A DNA stretch of 64,000 nt from Streptomyces mirabilis (GCF_039503195.1 NZ_JBCJKP010000001.1:3844001-3908000); one strand, 5' to 3'; positions 18,807 through 28,063 are shown, numbered from the stretch's first letter. Notes: generated by a model from the sequence alone, not told the origin. Made by a program: numbers and translations.

Positions 18807-18954
18807 TTCCACGCACGCACACGTCCTGCGGGGACAGTGCGGCGGGGCTGTACGGGCCCGGAACGCGGAAGAGGCTCGCCGGGTCGGAGTCGGAGTACGA
18901 CCCGGCGAGCCTCTTGCGAGGGGACTGCGAACCTCTTCCCAGGGGACTGCGACC

Positions 18955-19545
18955 TCAGCGGTTGAGGAACTTCCAGGCGGTCGGCAGGACGCCCATCGCC
19001 AGCGCCGCCTTCAGGGCGTCGCCGATCAGGAACGGGGTGAACCCCGCCGCGAGGGTCGCGCTCAGCGACATGCCGGTGGCGGCGGCCAGGTACGGGAGGC
19101 CGACCGCGTAGATGATCGCCTCGCCCAGCAGCATCGTGCCCGCGGTGCGCAGGAACGAGCGGTCGGCGCCGCGGCGGGCGAGGGCGCCCACGGCAGCGGA
19201 GGCCACCATCATGCCGAGGATGTAGCCGAGGGACGGGGCGGCGGTGCCGGAGCCGCCGTCGGCGAACCACGGCATGCCGGCCATGCCGACGAGGGCATAG
19301 AGCGCGAGCGAGAGGAAGCCGCGGCCCGCGCCGAGGGCCGTGCCGACGAGGAGGGCGGCGAACGTCTGGCCGGTCACCGGGACCGGAGAGCCCGGTACGG
19401 GCAGGGAGATCTGGGCGGCGAGGCCGGTGAGGGCGGCTCCGCCGAGTACGAGGGTGATGTCCCTGACGCGGGAGGCCGGGAGCAGGTCGGCGAGGACCTC
19501 GCCGGGGCGGATGCCTTGGCGGGGGGTGGCGGCAACGGTGCTCAT
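18955..19545 (-). CDS. bioY: Biotin transporter BioY (ECF S-component)
   Basis: A 196-residue membrane protein with six helices. The signature LPVPGSPVPVTGQTFAALLV and the later SLGYILGMMVAS and LPYLAAATGMS stretches identify BioY, the substrate-binding component for biotin uptake. No bioM/bioN lies next to it, so it either works alone or shares ECF energising modules encoded elsewhere. An ATG with CGGAG upstream sets the start. The palindrome CCCTTACAAAGGG at 19654-19666, about 110 bp upstream, is a possible control site. Confidence 0.92.
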   Translation of the reverse strand: MSTVAATPRQGIRPGEVLADLLPASRVRDITLVLGGAALTGLAAQISLPVPGSPVPVTGQTFAALLVGTALGAGRGFLSLALYALVGMAGMPWFADGGSGTAAPSLGYILGMMVASAAVGALARRGADRSFLRTAGTMLLGEAIIYAVGLPYLAAATGMSLSATLAAGFTPFLIGDALKAALAMGVLPTAWKFLNR

Positions 19546-20055
19546 GGGGACTCCGGCGTGTGACGGGGGGGCGGGACACGGTGACGCTATCCCAGGGGGG
19601 CGGGTGGATCACCGTGTGCGATCGACAAAGCGGGGATCCGGGACTTGGTGGAGCCCTTACAAAGGGGGCCACGTACACCTATCGGGACGTGATGCTGGTC
19701 ACTGAGGTGGGATGGTTTTGTCAACGGGAAGGTTCGAACGCGGCCTGTAGGGTCCCGCCAACTCGCCCCTCTGGTCGTCTTCGTTCGGCCGCGGGCGGGT
19801 GGGGGCCGGTCGCGCTGTTCCCCGCGCCCCTGAGAGCTCGGGCCGACCGACGGTCGAGAGACGGCTCCTCTGGCCGGAATAGAGGGTAGGACCTACCCTT
19901 CAGGGCATGGTTGCCCAGGCTGAGAACTTCGCGTCGCGTCGCTATGTCGACCTGCGACGCCAGGGCACCGCCACCTGTCGCCACGGGTAGGGCGGGCGGA
20001 GCGCATCCGGCTCGCCGAGACGCGACCGTTTCGGACACGCTCCCCAGGAAGCGCC
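19546..20055. other. 510-bp divergent intergenic region (bioY / ROK regulator)
   Basis: No gene is seen. It holds the palindrome CCCTTACAAAGGG (19654-19666), a TTGTCA/TGTAGG promoter-like pair near 19720-19750 reading plus, and a minus-strand copy of the GGGGCGCGGGGAACAGCGCG repeat at about 19805-19832. Confidence 0.5.
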
Positions 20056-21261
20056 ATGCCTCGTACCTCCCTGACCCCCGCCCCGCCCACGACACTCCAC
20101 CGCGCCACCGCCGACGACCGCCGCCGCACCAGCGCCAGCGCCATCCTGCGCTCCGTCCTGGAGCACGGCCCGGTCGCCCGCAGCACCGTCGCCCGGCTGA
20201 CCGGCCTCTCCCCTGCCTCGGTGACCGACTACTGCGCCCGGTTCACCGCGCTCGGCCTGATACGGGAGGCTCCGACGCCCCGGCAGTCGAACGGCGTCGG
20301 ACGTCCCCACCTCCCCATCCATCTGGACGACTCCCGGTTCGTGGTCGGCGGGGTCCACGTGGCCGTCCCGTACACCACCGTCGCCCTGCTCGACCTGCGC
20401 GGCCGGGTCGTCATGGAGCGACGGCTCGCCCACGACGACGGCGCGGAGCCCGACCGCGTACTCGCGAACGCCGCCGCCGGGCTGGCCACCCTGCTCACCG
20501 ACCACCCCGGCCGCACCCCCCTCGGCATCGGCGTCGCGGCAGGCGGCTGGGTGGACCGCGACTCCGGGACGATCGTGGAGCACGCGCTGCTCGGCTGGCG
20601 TGACGTCGACGTCCGGGGCGCGCTCGGCACGCGGACCGGTCTGGCGGTCCATGTGGACGGGCACGCGCGGGCGTTGGTCAACGGAGAGCGGCTGTTCGGG
20701 CGGGCGCGCGGCAGCCTCAGCGTGCTGCACCTGTTCGTCGGCAACGTGGTGGACGCCGCCTTCGCCACCCACGACGAGGTGCACCGCGGTCCCCGCTCCC
20801 AGGCCGGGGCGATCGCCCATCTGCCGTTGCCGGGCGGCTCGGAGCGGTGCGACTGCGGCCGGACCGGCTGCCTTCAGGCCGAGTTGAGCGAGCGGACGCT
20901 GTGCCGGCGGGCGCGGGAGGCGGGGGTCATCACCACCGCCGACCCGATGCACGTGGTCGGCGCCGCGGCCGACGGCGACCCCGTCGCCGTACGTCTGCTG
21001 CTGGAGCGGGCACGGACCGTCGGGCGGGCGGCCCGGCTGCTGCTGGACGTGCTGAACCCGGACACGGTCGTCGTCGCGGAGGTCGGGACCGTGCATCGGG
21101 AGGACTGCCTCGCGGCGCTGCGCGCGGAGGTGGGTGCGGACCGGGCGGCTTCCGTCCTGCCGACCAGTTTCCCGGAATCCGTGCTCGCCGTGGCGGGTGG
21201 ATCGGTGGCACTCGACGTGGTGTACCGGGATCCGCTGAGCCTGTCACCGGGGACGAATTAA
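20056..21261 (+). CDS. ROK-family transcriptional regulator
   Basis: A 401-residue protein. An N-terminal winged helix (SAILRSVLEHGPVARSTVAR then LTGLSPASVTDYCARF) is followed by a sugar-kinase-like ROK domain. The ROK zinc motif CDCGRTGCLQAE is near residue 262. The DNA-binding domain marks it as a repressor rather than a kinase. It lies just upstream of, and on the same strand as, the sulfur-scavenging operon, so it may control that operon or a sugar pathway elsewhere. AGGAAG precedes the ATG. Confidence 0.87.
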   Translation: MPRTSLTPAPPTTLHRATADDRRRTSASAILRSVLEHGPVARSTVARLTGLSPASVTDYCARFTALGLIREAPTPRQSNGVGRPHLPIHLDDSRFVVGGVHVAVPYTTVALLDLRGRVVMERRLAHDDGAEPDRVLANAAAGLATLLTDHPGRTPLGIGVAAGGWVDRDSGTIVEHALLGWRDVDVRGALGTRTGLAVHVDGHARALVNGERLFGRARGSLSVLHLFVGNVVDAAFATHDEVHRGPRSQAGAIAHLPLPGGSERCDCGRTGCLQAELSERTLCRRAREAGVITTADPMHVVGAAADGDPVAVRLLLERARTVGRAARLLLDVLNPDTVVVAEVGTVHREDCLAALRAEVGADRAASVLPTSFPESVLAVAGGSVALDVVYRDPLSLSPGTN

Positions 21262-21315
21262 TTCAGAAACTCGGAATGTTGACAGCGGTCGTACGAGGAC
21301 AGGAGCATCCTCCTC

Positions 21316-21399
21316 ATGAGCAGCTCGCGGGTGCAGGTTCCGCTGACCAAGTGCCGCGTCGTCGACCTTATGCGGGTCGCACGCACGCGTTGTTGCTGA
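21316..21399 (+). CDS. Cysteine-ending leader peptide of the sulfonate operon
   Basis: A 27-codon ORF: MSSSRVQVPLTKCRVVDLMR then VARTRCC and TGA. Small peptides with an internal RVVDLxRV segment and terminal cysteines are found before sulfur-assimilation operons in actinobacteria, and poly-cysteine uORFs act as cysteine-responsive attenuators in mycobacteria. Here it precedes an SsuA-like gene by 220 bp. The ATG is preceded by AGGAG that can itself pair with CTCCT. If cysteine is scarce, ribosomes would stall at the terminal Cys-Cys and alter the downstream structure. Confidence 0.7.
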   Translation: MSSSRVQVPLTKCRVVDLMRVARTRCC

Positions 21400-21434
21400 C
21401 GCCGGGTCACTGCCGCGTCGGCGCCTTGACCTGC

Positions 21435-21474
21435 TGACGCGTTGACGCATCGACGCGTAGACGCGTAGACGATC
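21435..21474 (+). repeat. Five tandem 8-bp units (NGACGCGT) between leader peptide and ssuA
   Basis: TGACGCGT, TGACGCAT, CGACGCGT, AGACGCGT and AGACGATC follow one another without gaps. ACGCGT is self-complementary, so several alternative stems can form. This suits an attenuator region, but the role is inferred. Confidence 0.6.
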
Positions 21475-21621
21475 CCCGGTTTCTTCTGCCGCGCCCTCGG
21501 CGTGCGCCTCCCCTCTCCTCGTGCGCGCGTATGTCACTTCTTTCACCTCCTTCCCCTGGTGAATTCCCCCTGCCCGGAATTCCGCGCGCATTTCCGCCAC
21601 TTGGATCCCCGGAGTCCTCCC

Positions 21622-22707
21622 ATGCCACCACTGTCTCCTTCGTCGTCCCCTTTCGCGCCCGGTGTGGACCGGCGGCTGTTCCTCTCCTCCCTGCTCGGCG
21701 TGGCCGCCGCGGCCGGACTGAGCGGTTGTGCGGGGGCCAGTGCCGCCGACAGCACGTCCAAGCGGTCCCTGTCCGCCCCGCTGTCCGCCAGGGTCCCCTC
21801 CGGTACGAGCCTCAAGATCGCCTCGTACCAGAACGTCCAGCAGCTCCAGTTCGAGCTCGCGGGCCTCACCGACCTGCCGTTCACCATTTCCAGCTGGGTG
21901 AACATCGGAGCCGGACCCGATGTCATCAACGCCTTCCGCGCCAAGTCCCTCGACGTCGCCAACAACGCGGGCATCCCGCCGATCCAGGCGCACTACCAGG
22001 GCTATGACGCCAAGATCGTCGCGATCGACATCACCCGCAAGCCCAACTACCTCTTCGCGACCAAGCCCGGCAGCGACATCCACACCGTCGCGGACTTCAA
22101 GGGCAAGAAGCTGGCGTTCTCCCAGGGGCAGGCCCAGGGCGTCGTCCTGCTCAGGGCGTTGAAGGAGGCCGGGCTCGCCTACGACGAGGTGAAGCTGGTC
22201 CCGCTGACCAGCAACCAGTTCTTCACGGCCCTGCAGTCGGGCCAGGTCGACATCGCCCCGCTCGCCAACAGCCAGGCACCGGCGTACCTCAAGCAGTACG
22301 AGTCGAAGGGCGCCCGCGCTGTCACCACCGACGTGGTCGACCTGCTCAACCTGCTGTGGGCGCCCACCTCCGTGCTGGCCGACCCGGCGAAGGCGGCGGC
22401 CGTCGCCGCGTACATCCCGCGCTGGGCGCAGGGGCAGGTGTGGGCGTACGAACACCCGGACGCCTGGAACGAGGAGTTCTACGTCAAGACGCAGAACCTC
22501 ACGCTCGCGCAGGCCCGGTCGATCACCGAGCTCGCCAACAAGCCGCTGTTCCCGCCGAGCTGGGACGAGGCGGTGAAGTGGGAGCAGGAGACCGCCGATC
22601 TGCTGGCCGCGGGCGGATTCGTGAAGGCGTTCAAGGTCGGCTCGCTCTTCGACCGGCGCTTCGAGGGCATCGCGGCGAAGGCCGTCCCGGCGGAGTACCG
22701 GAAGTGA
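21622..22707 (+). CDS. Sulfonate/aliphatic-sulfur ABC transporter substrate-binding lipoprotein (SsuA-like)
   Basis: A 361-residue extracytoplasmic solute-binding protein. The signal has twin arginines (GVDRRLFLSSLLG) and a lipobox LSGC with the lipidated cysteine near residue 35. The body follows the SsuA/NMT1 fold (DVINAFRAKSLDVANNAGIP, then HTVADFKGKKLAFSQGQAQG). The ATG at 21622, with GGAG 8 bp upstream, is chosen over an upstream in-frame start. First gene of ssuA-ssuC-ssuB-monooxygenase-dioxygenase, all tightly spaced. The ligand is probably an alkanesulfonate or sulfate ester. Confidence 0.88.
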   Translation: MPPLSPSSSPFAPGVDRRLFLSSLLGVAAAAGLSGCAGASAADSTSKRSLSAPLSARVPSGTSLKIASYQNVQQLQFELAGLTDLPFTISSWVNIGAGPDVINAFRAKSLDVANNAGIPPIQAHYQGYDAKIVAIDITRKPNYLFATKPGSDIHTVADFKGKKLAFSQGQAQGVVLLRALKEAGLAYDEVKLVPLTSNQFFTALQSGQVDIAPLANSQAPAYLKQYESKGARAVTTDVVDLLNLLWAPTSVLADPAKAAAVAAYIPRWAQGQVWAYEHPDAWNEEFYVKTQNLTLAQARSITELANKPLFPPSWDEAVKWEQETADLLAAGGFVKAFKVGSLFDRRFEGIAAKAVPAEYRK

Positions 22708-23564
22708 CGGCCATGACGACAACCACGGCCACGACCACCGAGTCGGTGCCCGCCGCCGAGGACACGCCTGCCGTACGGCGCAGGCGGCGCCGCGGCCTCG
22801 CTCCCGGCAAGCGCCTGCCCGCCTCCCGGCTCATCGGCCCCGCCCTCTTCCTCGTCCTGTGGGCGGCCGCCTCCGCCGCCGGACGGCTGGACCCGGGCGC
22901 GATCCCGGCGCCCTGGACGGTCCTGAAGACCGCCGGCCACCTGTGGACGGACGGCACGCTCCCCACCGACGTCCGCACCTCCCTGGAACGCGCGGGATAC
23001 GGCTTCGCGCTGGGCCTGACCGCCGGTGTGGTCCTCGCGCTGGCGGCCGGGCTCAGCCGGATCGGCGAGGCGCTCATCGACGGGACCGTGCAGCTCAACC
23101 GGGCGATCCCGACCCTGGGCCTCATCCCGCTGTTCATTCTCTGGCTGGGCATCGGCGAGACCTTCAAGATCGCCATCATCGCGATCGTCGTCTACATCCC
23201 GATCTATCTCAACCTGCACGCCGCGCTGTCCGGCATCGACCACCGTTACGTCGAACTCGCCGAGGTCCAGGGCCTGTCGAGGCTCCAGTTCGTCCGCCAG
23301 ATCGTCATCCCCGGCGCGTTGCCCGGCTTCTTCGTCGGACTGCGCCTCGGGGTGACCGGCTCCTGGCTGAGCCTGGTGGTCCTGGAGCAGATCAACGCCA
23401 CCAGCGGCCTCGGCTACATGATGTTCCAGGCCCAGAACTACGGCCAGTCGGACGTCATCCTGGTCGGCCTGCTGATCTACGGCGTCTTCGGCCTGGTCTC
23501 CGACAGCGCGGTCCGTCTCGCCGAACGGAGGGTGCTGTCATGGCGCCGCACACTCAGCAGCTGA
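22704..23564 (+). CDS. Sulfonate ABC transporter permease (SsuC-like)
   Basis: A 286-residue BPD-type permease. About six helices and the EAA loop (ELAEVQGLSRLQFVRQIVIP) for contact with the ATPase are visible. The GTG start overlaps the stop of the upstream gene (GTGA), giving translational coupling; an ATG nine bases later is possible. It forms the membrane channel of the sulfur-compound importer. Confidence 0.9.
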   Translation: MTAMTTTTATTTESVPAAEDTPAVRRRRRRGLAPGKRLPASRLIGPALFLVLWAAASAAGRLDPGAIPAPWTVLKTAGHLWTDGTLPTDVRTSLERAGYGFALGLTAGVVLALAAGLSRIGEALIDGTVQLNRAIPTLGLIPLFILWLGIGETFKIAIIAIVVYIPIYLNLHAALSGIDHRYVELAEVQGLSRLQFVRQIVIPGALPGFFVGLRLGVTGSWLSLVVLEQINATSGLGYMMFQAQNYGQSDVILVGLLIYGVFGLVSDSAVRLAERRVLSWRRTLSS

Positions 23565-24277
23565 CCGCCGCCCCGGCCGTCCGCCTACGAGGCCTCACAC
23601 GGTCGTTCGAGGGCCGTACCGTCCTCGACGGCATCGACCTCGACCTGCCCGCCGGACAGTTCACGGCCCTGCTCGGGCACAGCGGTTCCGGCAAGAGCAC
23701 GCTGCTGCGGGCCATCGCGGGCCTGGACCACGAGGTCGCCGGAAGCGGCCGGCTCACGGCCCCGGAGCGGGTGTCGGTCGTCTTCCAGGACTCCCGGCTG
23801 CTGCCCTGGCGGCGGGTCCTCGACAACGTGCTGCTCGGCACGAACGGCAAGGAAGCGGCCGACAAGGGCCGCGAAGCACTCGCCGAGGTGGGCCTGAAAG
23901 ACCGCGAACGGGCGTGGCCCAACGAGTTGTCCGGCGGCGAGGCCCAGCGCGCCGCCCTGGCCCGCTCGCTCGTCCGTGAGCCCGAACTCCTGCTGGCCGA
24001 CGAGCCGTTCGGCGCGCTGGACGCGCTGACCCGGATCCGGATGCACGTCCTGCTGCGCGAGCTGTGGGAGCGCCACCGGCCCTCCGTGCTGCTCGTCACC
24101 CACGACGTGGACGAGGCGATCGTGCTCGCCGACCGCGTCCTGGTGCTCGACCGGGGCCGGATCGGCCTCGACCTGACCATCGACCGCCCCCATCCGCGCT
24201 CCTACCGGGAGCCGGTCCTGGGTGAATACCGGGAGCGCCTCCTTGCCGCCCTCGGTGTGACGGAGGACCCCGCATGA
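23540..24277 (+). CDS. Sulfonate ABC transporter ATP-binding protein (SsuB-like)
   Basis: A 245-residue ABC ATPase. Walker A LLGHSGSGKSTLLRAIAGL, Q-loop VVFQDSRLLPW, signature LSGGEAQRAALARSL, Walker B LLLADEPFGALDALT and H-loop LVTHDVDEA are all intact. The ATG overlaps the permease end by 25 bases and has a strong GGAGGG site. It energises the SsuA/SsuC importer. Confidence 0.92.
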   Translation: MAPHTQQLTAAPAVRLRGLTRSFEGRTVLDGIDLDLPAGQFTALLGHSGSGKSTLLRAIAGLDHEVAGSGRLTAPERVSVVFQDSRLLPWRRVLDNVLLGTNGKEAADKGREALAEVGLKDRERAWPNELSGGEAQRAALARSLVREPELLLADEPFGALDALTRIRMHVLLRELWERHRPSVLLVTHDVDEAIVLADRVLVLDRGRIGLDLTIDRPHPRSYREPVLGEYRERLLAALGVTEDPA

Positions 24278-25614
24278 CCCGCCGACTCCACCTCAACGCG
24301 TTTTTGATGAACACCGGCCATCACGAGGCATCGTGGCGGCTGCCGGAGAGCGACCCGTACGCCCATGTCGCCCTCGCCCACTACGTCGAGCTGGCCCGGA
24401 TCGCCGAACGCGGCACCTTCGACTCCCTCTTCCTGGCCGACGGACCGCAGCTGTGGAGCAACCTGGCCCAACGCCCGGCCGGCGCCCTGGAACCGCTCAC
24501 CCTGCTCACCGCACTGGCGACGGTCACCGAGCACATCGGCCTGATCGCCACGGCGTCCACGTCCTACAACTCCCCCTACAACCTGGCCCGCAAGTTCGCC
24601 TCTCTCGACATCATCAGCGGCGGTCGGGCGGGCTGGAACATCGTCACGACGGCTGGTGCGGAGGCCGCTCGCAACTTCGGCCTCGACGCCGAGCCCGCGC
24701 ACGCCGAACGGTACGCGCGCGCCGCCGAGTTCCTGGACGTCTCGCTCAAGCTCTGGGACAGCTGGGAGGACGACGCGATCGTCGCCGACAAGGCGGCCGG
24801 TGTGTGGGGCGACGACGCCAAGATCCACCCGCCGCGCCACCAGGGCACGTACTTCCGTGTCGAGGGCGCCCTCAACGTGCCCCGCTCACCACAGGGTTAC
24901 CCACTGCTCGTGCAGGCGGGGTCGAGCGAGGACGGCAAGACGTTCGCGGCGCGCTACGCGGAGGCGGTGTTCACCGCGCAGCAGACCCTCGCCGACGCCC
25001 AGGCCTTCTACGCGGACCTCAAGTCCCGTACGGCGGCGGCCGGCCGGGACCCCGAGCACATCAAGGTGCTGCCCGGCATCGTCCCGGTGCTCGGCTCGAC
25101 GCAGGCCGAGGCGCGGGCGAACGAGCAGGTCCTGGAGGACCACCTCGTGTACACGCACGGCGTGGAACGTCTGGAGCACCTGCTGCAGCTGGAGTCCGGA
25201 ACCCTGGAGTTGGACGCCCAGCTGCCCGCGGACCTGCCTCCCGAGGACGTCATCGAGGGCGCCAAGAGCCGCTACACCCTCGTCGTCGAACTCGCCCGCC
25301 GCGAACGGCTCACCGTGCGGCAGCTGATCGGGCGGCTCGGCGGCGGGCGCGGGCACCTCACCTTCGCCGGCACGCCGGAGCAGGTCGCCGACGCGATCGA
25401 GGAGTGGTTCACGCGCGGCGCCGCCGACGGCTTCAACATCATGCCCGCCGTACTTCCCTCCGGCCTCGGTCTGTTCGTCGACCACGTCGTCCCGATCCTG
25501 CGCGCCCGCGGCCTGCTCCGCACGGAGTACGGACCGCGCCGGACCCTCCGGGAGCGCTACGGCCTCCCCCGCCCCGCCAACCAGTACCTCACTCCCGCAC
25601 TCGCCACGGCCTGA
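24274..25614 (+). CDS. LLM-class FMN-dependent monooxygenase (NtaA/DszA-type)
   Basis: A 446-residue bacterial-luciferase-like oxidoreductase. The N-terminus LHLNAFLMNTGHHEASWR and the segments EHIGLIATASTSYNSPYNLA and GRAGWNIVTTAGAEAARNFG are typical of the NtaA/SnaA/DszA/SoxA group, which uses reduced flavin and O2. ATGA overlap with ssuB. In this context it probably opens a C-S or related bond of an imported organosulfur compound. No flavin reductase gene is adjacent. Confidence 0.88.
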   Translation: MTRRLHLNAFLMNTGHHEASWRLPESDPYAHVALAHYVELARIAERGTFDSLFLADGPQLWSNLAQRPAGALEPLTLLTALATVTEHIGLIATASTSYNSPYNLARKFASLDIISGGRAGWNIVTTAGAEAARNFGLDAEPAHAERYARAAEFLDVSLKLWDSWEDDAIVADKAAGVWGDDAKIHPPRHQGTYFRVEGALNVPRSPQGYPLLVQAGSSEDGKTFAARYAEAVFTAQQTLADAQAFYADLKSRTAAAGRDPEHIKVLPGIVPVLGSTQAEARANEQVLEDHLVYTHGVERLEHLLQLESGTLELDAQLPADLPPEDVIEGAKSRYTLVVELARRERLTVRQLIGRLGGGRGHLTFAGTPEQVADAIEEWFTRGAADGFNIMPAVLPSGLGLFVDHVVPILRARGLLRTEYGPRRTLRERYGLPRPANQYLTPALATA

Positions 25615-25628
25615 AAGGACGACCCCGC

Positions 25629-26519
25629 ATGTCCATCGAGATCAGCAAGGTCACCGCGCACATAGGCGCCCGGGTCTCCGGCGTAGACATCTCCAAGCCG
25701 CTCGACGAGGAACAGGTCACCGCGATCCGCGAGGCCCTCGACGTCCACAAGGCCCTGGCCTTCGACGACGTGCACCTCGACGACGAGGGCCAGCAGGCCT
25801 TCGCCCGCCACTTCGGCGACCTCACCACCGCCCACCCGACGGTGGCCGCCGTCGACGGCGCCCCGAACGTGCTCCCCGTCGACAGCGAGCGCGGGCGCGC
25901 CAACCACTGGCACACCGACGTGACCTTCGTCCTCAACCCGCCCCAGGCCAGCACCCTGCGCAGCATCACGATCCCGCCGTACGGCGGCGAGACCCTGATC
26001 GCCAGTTCGGCGGCCGCCTACCGGGACCTGCCCGCCCCGCTGCGCGCGCTCGCCGACACCCTGTGGGCCGAGCACACCAACGACTACGACTACGCGGTGC
26101 CGGACGAGCAGATCGACGAGGAACAGGCCGCCCAGCGCGCCCAGTTCACGTCCATCAAGTTCCGTACCGCCCATCCCGTCGTCCGGGTCCACCCGCTGAC
26201 CGGTGAGCGCGGGCTGTTCATCGGCGGGTTCGCGCAGCGGATCGTCGGGCTGTCGGTGGGCGAGTCCCGCACGCTGCTCGACCTGTTCCAGTCGTACGTC
26301 ACCCGGCCGGAGAACATCCTGCGCTGGCGCTGGTCCCCGAACCAGCTGGTCCTGTTCGACAACCGGATCACCCAGCACTACGCGGTCGACAACTACGACG
26401 GCCGGCCGCGCCGCCTGCACCGGGTGACCGTCGCCGGTGACGTGCCGGTCGGCATCGAGGGCAAGGAGAGCTACTCGATCGAGGGCGACGCCTCGCACTA
26501 CACGTCCGTGGCCGAGTAA
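25629..26519 (+). CDS. TauD/TfdA-family Fe(II)/2-oxoglutarate dioxygenase
   Basis: A 296-residue dioxygenase. The iron facial triad is visible as His-x-Asp in NHWHTDVTFV (about residue 98) and the distal His in RITQHYAVDNY; the 2-oxoglutarate arginine follows in RRLHRVTVAG. Family members release sulfite from taurine or alkyl sulfates. As the last gene of the sulfur operon it gives a second desulfonation route beside the flavin enzyme. AAAGGACG precedes the ATG. The last 18 bases of the gene are repeated just downstream. Confidence 0.9.
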   Translation: MSIEISKVTAHIGARVSGVDISKPLDEEQVTAIREALDVHKALAFDDVHLDDEGQQAFARHFGDLTTAHPTVAAVDGAPNVLPVDSERGRANHWHTDVTFVLNPPQASTLRSITIPPYGGETLIASSAAAYRDLPAPLRALADTLWAEHTNDYDYAVPDEQIDEEQAAQRAQFTSIKFRTAHPVVRVHPLTGERGLFIGGFAQRIVGLSVGESRTLLDLFQSYVTRPENILRWRWSPNQLVLFDNRITQHYAVDNYDGRPRRLHRVTVAGDVPVGIEGKESYSIEGDASHYTSVAE

Positions 26520-26585
26520 CACGCACCGCACGTCCGTGGCCGAGTAAAGGGAGTCTCACGCTCCGTACCGCGGGTGTCCGCATAG

Positions 26586-26642
26586 TGGGCAGCCTCTCCC
26601 CTGAACGGAGAGGCTGCCCAGACTGTGGGCGTTTTTGCCCAC
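26586..26642 (+). terminator. Tandem hairpins after the sulfur operon
   Basis: tgggcagcctctcc / ggagaggctgccca (14 bp, 26586-26620) is followed by gtgggc-gttttt-gcccac (26625-26642). This ends the tauD-like transcript just before the second permease. Confidence 0.8.
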
Positions 26643-26668
26643 GCGCACGTAAGGGACCACCCGCTCTC

Positions 26669-28063
26669 ATGTCCCGCACCACCCTCGACACCCCACCCGC
26701 CGCTCCCGACGCACACGCCCCGCTGTCCCACGGCCTCAAGCAGCGCCATCTGTCGATGATCGCCCTCGGCGGTGTGATCGGCGCCGGTCTGTTCGTGGGG
26801 TCCGGCGCGGGGATCGCCGCCGCCGGACCGTCGATCGTGATCGCGTACGCGGTCTCCGGTCTGCTGGTCATGCTGGTGATGCGGATGCTCGGCGAGATGT
26901 CTGCCGCGTATCCGTCCTCGGGCTCGTTCTCGGCGCACGCCGAGCGGGCGATCGGACCGTGGGCGGGCTTCACCGCGGGGTGGTCCTTCTGGGTGCTGCT
27001 CTGCACGGCCGTCGGGCTGGAGGGGATCGGGGCGGCGAAGATCGTCACCGGCTGGCTGCCGGGTACGCCCGAGTGGGCCTGGGTCGCCCTGTTCATGGTG
27101 GTCTTCTGTGTCGCGAACCTCGCCGCCGTGAAGAACTTCGGCGAGTTCGAGTTCTGGTTCGCCGCGCTGAAGGTCGGCGCGATCAGCCTGTTCCTGGTGC
27201 TGGGTGTGCTGGCCGTCGCGGGTGTGCTCCCCGGCACGGACTCCCCCGGCACCTCGAACCTCACCGGCCAGGGCGGCTTCCTCCCGCACGGCAGCGAGGG
27301 GCTGGTCGTCGGTCTGCTCGCGTCGGTCTTCGCGTACGGCGGTCTGGAGACGGTCACCATCGCGGCGGCCGAGTCGCGGAACCCGGTCCAGGGCGTGGCG
27401 CGCGCCGTCCGTACGGCGATGTGGCGCATCGCGCTCTTCTACATCGGCTCCATGGCGGTCATCGTCACGCTGGTCCCCTGGGACTCGAAGGAGGTCGTCG
27501 AGAAGGGCCCCTACGTCGCCGCCCTCGACCACCTGGGCATCCCCGGCGCCGGTCAGCTGATGAACGTGGTCGTGTTCGTCGCGCTGCTCTCGGCGATGAA
27601 CGCCAACATCTACGGCTCCTCGCGCATCGCCTACTCGCTGGTGCAGCGCGGCCAGGGCCCGAAGGCCCTCGGCAGGGTCTCGGCCGGGGTCCCGCGCGTC
27701 GCGGTGCTCGTCTCCTGCGTCTTCGGCTTCGTGTGCGTGCTGCTGAGCTACTGGCGGCCGGACGACGTCTTCCCCTGGCTGCTGAACATGATCGGCGCGG
27801 TGATCCTGGTCGTGTGGATCTTCATCGCGGTCTCGCAGCTGCTGCTGCGGCGCCGGGTGGAGCGCGAGGCACCGGAGAAGCTGGTCGTGCGGATGTGGCT
27901 GTTCCCGGCGCTGACCTGGGTGGCGCTGGCCGGCATGGCCGCGATCTTCGTCCTGATGGCCCGGCAGCCCGACACCCGGGTGCAGCTGTACTCGACGGGC
28001 GGGATGACGCTGTTCCTGGCGGCCGTCGGATACGCCTGGCAGCGGGCACGCGTGGCCCGCTGA
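26669..28063 (+). CDS. APC-family amino-acid permease (second copy)
   Basis: A 464-residue, 12-helix permease that closely resembles the one at 14099-15592: SMIALGGVIGAGLFVGSGAG in helix 1, GEFEFWFAALKVGAISLF, and EREAPEKLVVRMWLFP near the end. The ATG has AAGGGA about 13 bp upstream. Substrate unknown; D-amino acid, GABA or proline permeases are the nearest functional groups. Flanked by terminators on both sides, so it is an independent transcription unit. Confidence 0.88.
   Translation: MSRTTLDTPPAAPDAHAPLSHGLKQRHLSMIALGGVIGAGLFVGSGAGIAAAGPSIVIAYAVSGLLVMLVMRMLGEMSAAYPSSGSFSAHAERAIGPWAGFTAGWSFWVLLCTAVGLEGIGAAKIVTGWLPGTPEWAWVALFMVVFCVANLAAVKNFGEFEFWFAALKVGAISLFLVLGVLAVAGVLPGTDSPGTSNLTGQGGFLPHGSEGLVVGLLASVFAYGGLETVTIAAAESRNPVQGVARAVRTAMWRIALFYIGSMAVIVTLVPWDSKEVVEKGPYVAALDHLGIPGAGQLMNVVVFVALLSAMNANIYGSSRIAYSLVQRGQGPKALGRVSAGVPRVAVLVSCVFGFVCVLLSYWRPDDVFPWLLNMIGAVILVVWIFIAVSQLLLRRRVEREAPEKLVVRMWLFPALTWVALAGMAAIFVLMARQPDTRVQLYSTGGMTLFLAAVGYAWQRARVAR

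Noticed and set aside
19560..19889. A small gene in the bioY-ROK intergenic region
   Set aside because: The open frame includes a dispersed repeat and promoter-like sequence and has no ribosome binding site or domain.
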